A stretch of 64,000 nt of DNA, from positions 1,116,001 to 1,180,000 of the forward strand of contig CBDBCK010000028.1 of the NCBI GenBank assembly GCA_965203345.1, given 5' to 3'. Of the stretch, positions 52,931 to 61,100 are shown in pieces (position 1 is the first letter of the stretch; each line of letters begins with the position of its first letter). Source of the stretch: CBDBCK01 sp965203345. GTDB lineage: Bacteria; Chloroflexota; Dehalococcoidia; Lucifugimonadales; Lucifugimonadaceae. The position numbers and the translations under genes are program-made. The notes under the pieces were generated by a model, which was not told the DNA's origin, did no database searches, and worked only from the letters and a program-made list of their open reading frames with translations.

Positions 52931-54274
52931 TCAAGGAGGGCAATTTTCTAAATTGGTGTTGTGCTTAGTAATATACAAGGCAGAAGAGCATAGTGCTGAG
53001 GGTATAGAACCCGTCAATCTTAGGTTGTTATGCAGCTCTAGGCTGCCCCCTATCCTTAGTCTAGGGTAACCGGTGTCATCAGTACCCAATCTGGAGAGAT
53101 TGCCCAATTGCGAAGGTATCTCGCCACTCAAGTCGTTGAAGCTCAAATCCAGGATTGTCAGGTTGGAGAGACTGCCCAATTCCGAGGGTATCTCGCCACT
53201 CAAGTCGTTGAAGCTCAAATCCAGGATTGTCAGGTTGGAGAGACTACCCAATTCCAAGGGTATCTCGCCACTCAAGTCGTTGCCAGTCAGCCATAGTTCT
53301 CTCAGGTTGGAAAGGAAGCTCAAACTGGAGGAGAGGAAGCTCAAATCCAGGAATGTCAGGTTAGAGAGATTGCTCAATTCCGAGGGTATCTCACCACTCA
53401 AGTCGTTGCCAACCAGCGTTAGGAATGTCAGGTTGGAGAGATTGCCCAATTCCGAGGGTATCTCGCCAATCAATCCGTTGCCAGTCATCGATAGTTCTCT
53501 CAGGTTGGAGAGATTGCCTAATTCCGAGGGTATCTCGCCAATCAATCCGTTGAAGCTCAAATCCAGGATTGTCAGGTCGGAGAGATTGCCCAATTCCGAG
53601 GGTATCTCACCACTTAAGTCGTTGTCAGCCAGCCATAGTGCTGTCAGGTTGGAGAGATTGCCCAATTCCGAGGGCATCTCGCCAATCAAGTCGTTGCCAC
53701 CCAGATCTAGGAATGTCAGGTTGGAGAGATTGCCCAATTCCGGGGGTATCTCGCCACTCAAGTCGTTGCCACTCAGCCGTAGTCCTGTCAGGTTGGAGAG
53801 ATTGCCCAATTCCGGGGGTATCTCGCCACTCAAGTCGTTGCCACTCAGATCTAGGAAAGTCAGGTCGGAGAGATTGCCCAGCTCTGAAGGTATTACGCCG
53901 CTGAGATTGTTTGCAGAGAGATCTATTGATACGACCTTGCCGTTCTCTGTATTTATACCGTACCAATCATCAATATACGATTCCTCAAGCCAACCTTCAT
54001 TATTACGCCAATCGTCTCCGTTCGTTGCATTGTATAAAGCAAATAATATGTCGCCCTCCATTGAGTCCTCGCTAACTTTTATCTCTGTAGTTGGAGTCGA
54101 GGTAGGCGTAGAAGTGGACCTGTCATCAAAGTTCCCGCACGACAAGACAAACAGACCTGGAGTTATCAATACTGTAACCAGAAACAGTGAAGGGGCATTT
54201 ATAGAAAATTTCGTACGAGAGTTCGCTATTGGAAAAGCTCCAGAAAGCAGGCTTGAGAGCATTATACTCCTCAT
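52931..54274 (-). CDS. Leucine-rich-repeat lipoprotein, 447 aa
   Basis: Exported protein with about eleven 24-residue plant-type repeats of the form DLSGEIPSELGNLSNLTFLD. N-terminus: a hydrophobic segment SLFLVTVLITPGLFVLSC with a lipobox-like end, then a Thr/Pro spacer and the LRR N-cap ILFALYNATNGDDWRNNEGW. The second Met (54262) has a GAGGAG site 4 bases upstream and may be the real start. One repeat (near 53310-53340) is degenerate. The C-cap ends ALCSSALYITKHNTNLENC. The first 50 residues nearly match those of the LRR gene at 56803-57732. Confidence 0.85.
   Translation of the reverse strand: MRSIMLSSLLSGAFPIANSRTKFSINAPSLFLVTVLITPGLFVLSCGNFDDRSTSTPTSTPTTEIKVSEDSMEGDILFALYNATNGDDWRNNEGWLEESYIDDWYGINTENGKVVSIDLSANNLSGVIPSELGNLSDLTFLDLSGNDLSGEIPPELGNLSNLTGLRLSGNDLSGEIPPELGNLSNLTFLDLGGNDLIGEMPSELGNLSNLTALWLADNDLSGEIPSELGNLSDLTILDLSFNGLIGEIPSELGNLSNLRELSMTGNGLIGEIPSELGNLSNLTFLTLVGNDLSGEIPSELSNLSNLTFLDLSFLSSSLSFLSNLRELWLTGNDLSGEIPLELGSLSNLTILDLSFNDLSGEIPSELGSLSNLTILDLSFNDLSGEIPSQLGNLSRLGTDDTGYPRLRIGGSLELHNNLRLTGSIPSALCSSALYITKHNTNLENCPP
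53090..53910 (-). repeat. Tandem 72-bp repeats encoding LRRs
   Basis: About eleven nearly identical 72-base units inside the LRR lipoprotein gene, sharing blocks such as GGTATCTCGCCACTCAAGTC on the plus strand. Similarity is at DNA level, not only protein level, so the array is young or being homogenised. The unit is a multiple of three, so changes in copy number keep the frame. Confidence 0.9.
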
Positions 54275-54760
54275 TATAAGCTGAAAATATGCAAACTTTA
54301 TGAGAATGAACTATCCGCTTGAAGTCTCTCCTCTTTGTTACGTAAGCCAGCCGGTCGGTTAGCATACAATAACCCAACTGCTCAAAGGACGAATCACGAT
54401 TCCCTTATAAGAGCAGAAGCTATCTACAGAAAAGCCTTATTCGGACGTTCTGTAAACCTGGGGTTAAAGGGCAAAGCTACACTTATATCTAATCCTAAGA
54501 ACAGATCGCAACCTGTGTCATCCTCTGTACAGTCCATACCTCCAGGATCAGATATAACGACGTCTCCATCCGATGGTTAATCAGATGAGATCGATGGGAA
54601 TCGATTGAATACCGCCTCAACTGCGACTGTAGGAGCATCCGCGAATATCGTGCAGGTATCGATTCCCATGCACGTTCCACCTCAGCCTGTGAACTCATAA
54701 CCAGCTAACGCGTCAGACATCAAAGTTAGAGTTTCATACCATGCTAGAGACAGTTCGCAG
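54121..54760. repeat. Segmental duplication, copy A
   Basis: Nearly identical to 57579-58199. It spans the 5' end of the LRR lipoprotein gene, its upstream region and the 3' end of a giant-gene copy. The main length difference is an indel in the upstream region near 54290-54310. Confidence 0.88.
54400..54760 (-). pseudogene. Decayed copy of the giant protein's C-terminal end
   Basis: Matches the last part of the giant gene (about 57860-58199). In the homologous frame it reads CELSLAWYETLTLMSDALAG, then YEFTG, and hits TGA where the intact gene has Trp (GWGG); a second stop (TAA) follows after FNRFPSISSD. The upstream part of the gene is missing: at 54761 the sequence jumps to a DM13 fragment. 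Confidence 0.85.
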
Positions 54761-55031
54761 GAGGCAGAGGTACCGCCACCATATATCAGTTGCCGGACGG
54801 ACAGAGGCTTTTGCGCTTTGAAGATTTTGAAGTCAGAAACGGTCCGAGACTCCATGTATATCTGAGTGCTCATCCAGATCCTGAAAGCTCCTCACAGGTT
54901 AGTTCTGGTGGATACGTAGACCTTGGAAGAATCAAAGGCAACAAAGGAAACCAGAACTACGAAATTCCCGAATCAGCCAACCAATCTGAACTGAACTCGG
55001 TAATGATTTATTGTGTGCCTTTTAGGGTAAC
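54761..55031 (+). pseudogene. Truncated DM13 gene copy
   Basis: Matches 52207 onwards of the DM13 gene, from GAGGCAGAGG to the shared GTGTGCCTTTTAGGG. It keeps most of the DM13 domain (LRFEDFEVRNGPRLHVYLS, GNKGNQNYEIP, MIYCVPFRV) but has no anchor, no spacer and no final strand. An ORF from 54790 reads through to 55173 into unrelated sequence; without export signal it is unlikely to work. Confidence 0.8.
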
Positions 55032-55144
55032 TCCTCAGATCGCTAACTCAGATTTGATAGTCTCATATAAAACCGCAACAGAGGCCATAGGGGATCTTAC
55101 AATCACCGGTTTTTTGACTAATTGTAATAGTCTCAAAAACCAAA

Positions 55145-56806
55145 TCAAGGAGACGGGCTTGTCTTCACCATAATAGGCTCTACATCCTCAAGGAGTTGTT
55201 TAGACAACCCATCCATAATTAGTGACGCTCTACCACCAGTCGCTTCATAAAAGTTGTGCTCCCGAGATCCGTCATCACCTTCATGGCTAAGAGTTGATAT
55301 AAACTCACTAAGATTTTGCAGTTCCTCATCAGTAGGAGGGTTCTCTTCTTCAATCAACACAACTGTCATAACCCGGAAACTCTTTGGAGAATCTTCCCAG
55401 TTTGGAACACGTTCTCCATGCTCATTTATGATGTCTTCAATCGTGTACGTCTTGACATTGCTTGCAGTAAATACATGACCTTCTTCCGTAGATTCGCCCG
55501 TGAATTCGCCGTCTTCTGCCACCCATATATCAGGCACTTCTTCTGGTGGTATAAGACCTGCCAAATACAGCTCAATAGGACTGTAAGGAAGATCCGATCC
55601 ATCAGCTCCCACAGTGAATAAGGTTCCTCGATGTCTTGCTGAATACCGGTTTTCGCCATGATCCACCAGATCGTCAATATTAAATCCACCAAGAGCACCG
55701 TTAACGCTACTAAATCCCCAGTGCCCGAAGGGAGGGATAACACTATTTGCCCAAGGATGCATTAACTCATGTACCATTGTTCTCCGACTTACGTGTAAAC
55801 TTGGTATATGGATGTAACCTTTGAGGTTGCCGGTTGATCCCCATAGAGCTGAGTAAGAAAAAATCCTTTTCCCTATACCTTGGATATCGTTCGCTAGGGG
55901 TGAGTGGAAACCATTATAGTTCCCTTGGAAATCTCTATAAATTTTAGAAGCTGATATAAGTACGATGTGATGAAAGTTATCTGCAAAGTTAGAGTAAATA
56001 CTTGCTATATAGGAAGGAAATAATTCAGAATTGAATGTTGACGTACCTTTTTCAACAGGAAAAACAAGCAAGTTGTCATTATAAATTAGTGTTCCTTCAG
56101 GTAGCGGTTCAGGACAGTAAATACCTGTACCGTCGATCTTTATCTTTAAATTAGACTCTAAACGACTACATAACTCCTCAGGTAAAGGAATTACCGTTCT
56201 AGTATTAGAAAGATCTAAGACCTCAAGGGCAGATAAATTGCCTAATGAGGAGGGTATAGGATCTTCCCAAATGTTATTAGAAAGGTCCAAGACCTCAAGG
56301 GCAGACAAATTGCCTAATGAGGAGGGTATAGAGCCATTAAGAAAGTTGTTAGCCAGCGATAATCTTCTGAGGTTAGGTAAGTTTCCCAGTTCTGACGGTA
56401 TAACACCAGTTAGATTGTTGTTAGCCAGCGATAATATTCTGAGGTTAGTTAGTTGGCCTAATTCATAAGGTATCTCACCAGACAGAGCTTTGTCTGTTAG
56501 GTTCAGTTCAACAATCTTTCCATTTTCTACAGTTACGCCCTCCCATTCATCAAATGTTTCTAGGCTAGTATTCCAATTCAATAGATTACCACTATGACTG
56601 TTCCAATTTCTCAGGATGTTTAATTGCATAAACAAAGAACAATCAAGCCCAGTGTTAAGTACACGCCCATTAACTATTCTGCATAATTTTAAGGGCATTG
56701 TCCCTGATAAACCTACGTTGGAAAATAATGACAACTTGCTAAGATTAGGTAAGTTTCCAAGTTCTGATGGTATAGTACCAGTTAGATTGTTTCTGAGGTT
56801 CGTCAT
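55145..56806 (-). CDS. LRR plus HExxH metallopeptidase-like protein, 3' part of a split gene
   Basis: 553 codons. Two LRR blocks come first (LTGTIPSELGNLPNLSKLS and, after an N-cap remnant, ALSGEIPYELGQLTNLRILS), then a large domain from about residue 235. That domain holds MVHELMHPWAN (HExxH, codons 55757-55771), HWGFSSVNGALGGFN, GENRYSA and YSPIELYLAGLIPPEEVPD, where the Glu could be a third zinc ligand. It matches the giant protein's peptidase domain. It lacks a signal and its first codons overlap the end of the upstream LRR ORF as ATGA, so I read the two as one gene broken by a frameshift. Confidence 0.75.
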   Translation of the reverse strand: MTNLRNNLTGTIPSELGNLPNLSKLSLFSNVGLSGTMPLKLCRIVNGRVLNTGLDCSLFMQLNILRNWNSHSGNLLNWNTSLETFDEWEGVTVENGKIVELNLTDKALSGEIPYELGQLTNLRILSLANNNLTGVIPSELGNLPNLRRLSLANNFLNGSIPSSLGNLSALEVLDLSNNIWEDPIPSSLGNLSALEVLDLSNTRTVIPLPEELCSRLESNLKIKIDGTGIYCPEPLPEGTLIYNDNLLVFPVEKGTSTFNSELFPSYIASIYSNFADNFHHIVLISASKIYRDFQGNYNGFHSPLANDIQGIGKRIFSYSALWGSTGNLKGYIHIPSLHVSRRTMVHELMHPWANSVIPPFGHWGFSSVNGALGGFNIDDLVDHGENRYSARHRGTLFTVGADGSDLPYSPIELYLAGLIPPEEVPDIWVAEDGEFTGESTEEGHVFTASNVKTYTIEDIINEHGERVPNWEDSPKSFRVMTVVLIEEENPPTDEELQNLSEFISTLSHEGDDGSREHNFYEATGGRASLIMDGLSKQLLEDVEPIMVKTSPSP

Positions 56807-57732
56807 ATTTCTAACACTCTGAGGTTCGTCAAAGTACCCAGTTCAGCAGGTATTTGACCAGTTAACTGATTTTCCTGTAGAGACAATATTTCAAGGTTAG
56901 GTAAGTTTCCAAGTTCCGATGGTATAGTACCAGTTAGATTGTTGCTAGGAAAACTTAACTCTCTGAGGTTCATCAAAGTACCCAGTTCAGCAGGTATTTG
57001 ACCAGTTAACTGACTATTATATATATACAATATTTCAAGGTTAGGTAAGTTTCCAAGTTCCGATGGTATAGTGCCACTCAGATTGTTCCCGTCCAGGTTC
57101 AATTCTCTGAGGTTCGTCAGAGTGCCCAGTTCTGACGGTATAACACCAGTTAGATTGTTGTTAGAGAGATCTAATATTCCAAGGTTAGGTAAGTTTCCAA
57201 GTTCTGATGGTATAGTACCAGTTAGATTATTTCTAGGAAGACTTAAATCTCTGAGGTTCGTCAAAGTACCCAGTTCTGACGGTATAACACCAGTTAGATT
57301 GTTGTCAGAGAGATCTATTGATACAACCGTACCGTTTGCTGTATTTATACCGTGCCAATCTTTGATATCCGGTTCCTCAAGCCAACCCCAATTGTTAGCC
57401 CATTTGTCTCCGTTCGTTGCATGGTATAAAGCAGTTAATATATCGCGCTCTGTTGAATCTTCACTGAAATTTATCTCAGAAGTTGGAGTCGGTATAGGTG
57501 AAGGAATGAGGGTCGGCGTAGGAATTGATGTAGAAGTAGGTGTAGCTGAAGTGCCCGGAGAAAGCGTAGAAGTGGAATTGTCATCAAAGTTCCCGCACGA
57601 CAAGACAAACAGACCTAGAGTTATCAATACTGTAACCAGAAACAGTGAAGGGTCAGTTATAGAAAATTTCGTACGAGAGTTCACTATTGGAAAAGCTCCA
57701 GAAAGCAGGCTTGAGAGCACTATATTCCTCAT
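56803..57732 (-). CDS. LRR lipoprotein, 5' part of a split LRR-metallopeptidase gene
   Basis: 309 codons. Signal and lipobox-like region SLFLVTVLITLGLFVLSC, then a Thr/Pro/Ser spacer, N-cap ILTALYHATNGDKWANNWGW and repeats such as NLTGVIPSELGTLTNLRDLS. It stops in the middle of a repeat (LTNLRVLEI then TGA), without a C-cap. The sequence ACGAACCTCAGA occurs just before and just after the break, and the repeats continue in the other frame. Joined, the product would be about 860 residues: lipoprotein anchor, LRRs, peptidase. Confidence 0.78.
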   Translation of the reverse strand: MRNIVLSSLLSGAFPIVNSRTKFSITDPSLFLVTVLITLGLFVLSCGNFDDNSTSTLSPGTSATPTSTSIPTPTLIPSPIPTPTSEINFSEDSTERDILTALYHATNGDKWANNWGWLEEPDIKDWHGINTANGTVVSIDLSDNNLTGVIPSELGTLTNLRDLSLPRNNLTGTIPSELGNLPNLGILDLSNNNLTGVIPSELGTLTNLRELNLDGNNLSGTIPSELGNLPNLEILYIYNSQLTGQIPAELGTLMNLRELSFPSNNLTGTIPSELGNLPNLEILSLQENQLTGQIPAELGTLTNLRVLEI

Positions 57733-58199
57733 TATAAGCTGAAAGTATCTTATTCCGCTTGAAGTCTCTCCTCTTTGTTACGTAAACTAGTCGGTCGGTT
57801 AACATATAATGACCCAACTGCTCAAAGGAAGAATCACGATTCCCTTATAAGAGCAGAAGCTATCTACTCAAAACCTCATCCGGGCGTTTTGTAAACCTGG
57901 GGTTAGAAGGCAACGTTACACCTATATCTAATCCTAAGAACAGATCGCAGCCCGTGTCTTCCTCTATACAGTCCATATCTCCAGGCTCATATATAACGAC
58001 GTCTCTATCCGATGGTGAATCAGATGACATCGGTGGGAATCGATTGAATACCGCCTCAACTGCGACTGTAGGAACACCCGCGGATATCGTGCAGACATCG
58101 GTTCCCATGCACGCTCCACCCCAGCCTGTGAACTCATAACCAGCTGATGCACTAGCTACTAGAGTTACAGTTTCATCCCGCGCTAAAAACAGCTCACAG
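57579..58199. repeat. Segmental duplication, copy B
   Basis: Partner of 54121-54760. It includes the 5' end of the split LRR-peptidase gene, about 127 bases of spacer and the 3' end of the giant gene. This copy has an intact reading frame, copy A does not. Confidence 0.88.
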
Positions 58200-61100
58200 T
58201 CCGTGTTTCCATCTCCACAGTTTATGCCCATAGGTTCCGAAGTAACAACCCCTCCGATCAACGGAGACACGTTTACAGTAACCGTAAGCGTGGGACGAGA
58301 CGGTAAACGGTCCTCTGCACTTCCTGCCGCGCCACCTCCAGTGCCTGAAGAGTTCAGGATAATACAATCTTCCAAACCGGTGTTGCTTGTATCCAAATCT
58401 AGGTCAGGAGAGCATAGCGCCGAGGGTATAGAACCCGTCAGTCTTTGGTTGTTGTTCACCCATAGCAATATCAGGTTAGAGAGCCGCCCAAGCTCTGCAG
58501 GTATTCCACCGGTCAACTGATTGTTAGACAAGTACAGCTCTACAAGGTTGAGAAGCTGCCCGAATTCCGAAGGTATGCCCTCACTAAGCTGGTTATTACG
58601 GAGGTTCAGGACTTCAAGGTTGGAGAGTTGTCCAAATTCCAAAGGTATAGCTCCACTCAAGCGGTTGTTATGCAGCCGTAAGATTGTCAGGTTCGAGAGA
58701 TTGCCTAATTCCGGAGGTATCTCTCCGCTCAACTGGTTCTCAGACAAATACAGCCCTTCAAGATTGGAAAGCAGTCCTAACTCCGGGGGTATCGCTCCGC
58801 TGAGATTATTGAATTGCAGATCTATCTCAACGATCGTTCCGCTTTCAGCAGTTATACCATGCCACTCGTTAACGTCTGATTCTGTAAGCCATCCCTCATT
58901 GTTAATCCATCCATCTCCATTGGTTGCTTCATAGAGGCGGGACAGTACTTCGGATTCCGTAATCACATTTACTTGAACCGCCTCCGAGCAGTTGTTCGCG
59001 GTCTCAGACTCCGCAAAAACAGACTCTAAACAGGCACCATAATAGTAAGTCCCGGAACTTAACGGCGTTGTCACTGAAATCTCTTCAGGGCTAGTTTCGG
59101 AAGCAGCAAGAATCTTTACCGAGTCAATGCCGACCTCTGTATCGTCCGTGGAGATAGTCGCGTCTGACGACAGATAGTAGCGCAACGTGGTCCAACCCGA
59201 AGGTCCGGTACCTTGGTTACGAACTTCAGCGGCCAGTTGGAAATCTTGACCCGCACGCAAGGTATCTTGAGCTATCGTAAAGATCTTAACAACCAGATCA
59301 GGAGGTGGGCTCACCGTGATCGGAATCGGTTCTACATCGTCCAAAAACTGTTGAGACAGCCCATCCATAATTATCAAAGCACGCCCGCCGGTTGCTTCAT
59401 AGTAATTGTGTTCCGGGGACTCCTCGTCTCCTGCGTAACTTAAAGTCGATATACTCTCACTTAACCTCTGTAACTGGTCATTCGTGGCAGGGTGGTCTTC
59501 ATCAACTAGCAGAACCGCCATAGCCCGGAGACTCTTTGGAGAGTTCAACCAGTTTGGAACGCGTTCTCCGTGTTGTTCTATGATGTCGTCAATTGTATAT
59601 GTGCTTACCTCGTTTGCCTGAAACACTACTCCAAAATCAACCCACCGACCATCCTCTCCCACCCATAGGTCAGGCACATCTTCCGGAGGTATAAGACCCG
59701 CGAAGTACAGCTCAACAGGACTGTATGGACGGGCATATGAGAGAGTGGTCGCACTCTGAGGACGAAAAGGGCCTGCTGAATATCTGTTTCTGCCTAGATC
59801 CATCAGGTTCGCAATGTCAAATCCACCAAGGACACCGTTTGCGCTGCTGAATCCCCAATGATACATCCTTGTTGAAGGGATGGCGAAGTTCGCCCATGTG
59901 TGCATAAACTCATGTATCGTCGTACGAAACGTGCTAAACGGGCCTAATCTCTCCGGGAGGTGGATGACCCCTCTGAGCTTACCCTCAGATCCATAAAAGT
60001 CTGAGTTCGAAAAAATATCTCCTCCCGTACCTTGCGTATCGTTCATTACGACCCTGTACACGCCTCTATACCCAGGGCGTTGGTTGGCAGCAAATCTGGA
60101 GTTCAAATTTGAGAAAAATATAAGGTGATCAAATGCATCTTCAAACTGAGAATAAATACTCCGAGCGTAGGCCCTTAACAGATCCAGGTTAGGCAGGCCA
60201 CCGGTGATAGCATCCTCAACGGGGATAGTAGTTACATCCTCTTCAATAGGCAAAACAAGCAGATTGTCGTTGTATATCCGCGCTCCTAAAGGCAGAGTGC
60301 AATCAAGCTCCGTACCGCTGATGTCTAAAATAATTGCGCTACACAATATCGGAGATATAGAGCCAGTTAGTCCAGGATTGTCAGCAAGATCCAGGATTTC
60401 AAGGAAACCTAAATTACCCAGGTCAGAAGACAGAGGACCTATGAGGTCGTTGTCGTCCAGCCATAACCTTACAAGGTTGTTTAGCCCGCCTAATTGAGCA
60501 GGTATTGCTCCAGTTAGCCGATTATCGCTCAGATCCAGTCTCTCAAGGTTAGTCAGGTCTTCTAGCTGAGGAGGTATTACACCATTAAGGTTATTGCGTG
60601 GGAGGCTTACTCTAACAACCCTGCCGTTCGCTGTAGTTACGCCTTCCCACTCGTCAATATCTGCTTCAGTAGTCCATCCATTAGCGCGATTCCATTCGTC
60701 CCCATTTGTTGCTTGATATAAGGCGATCAGCGCGTTCACATCAGTCATAGACTGTTCTCCGCAATAAAGTCCCGTGTTAGACAAACGCAAATCAGGTACT
60801 ACACATAATCCATCGGGCAACCTACCTGACAAATCCACATTAGCCGATAAGGACAGCGTCTCAAGGTTAGACAGGTTTACAAGAGCCGGAGGCACCTCAC
60901 CAGTAAGAACGTTTTGGTGTAACCATAAGCCGGTAAGGTTGGTTAGATCGCCAAGTTCAGGAGGTATATGGCCGGTCAGCTGATTGACGCTAAGATCCAG
61001 AAGTTCAATGTTGACCAGACCACCTAAATCGGAAGGTATTGAACCAGTCAGCTCGTTATCCCATAGAGACAGTATCTGAAGGTTGGTCAGGTTTTCAAGT

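Noticed and set aside
53090..53910. CRISPR array
   Set aside because: Units are contiguous 72-bp coding repeats without unique spacers and translate to LRRs.
53073..54284. Long open frame (403 codons) on the plus strand opposite the LRR lipoprotein gene
   Set aside because: It mirrors the 72-bp LRR repeats; a stop-free repeat stays open in the antisense frame in every copy. No start signal, and the protein is a repetitive Arg/Ser/Leu-rich shadow.
54790..55173. Short DM13 ORF as a functional gene
   Set aside because: No export signal or anchor, begins inside the domain, and the last third is unrelated sequence read through after the duplication joint.
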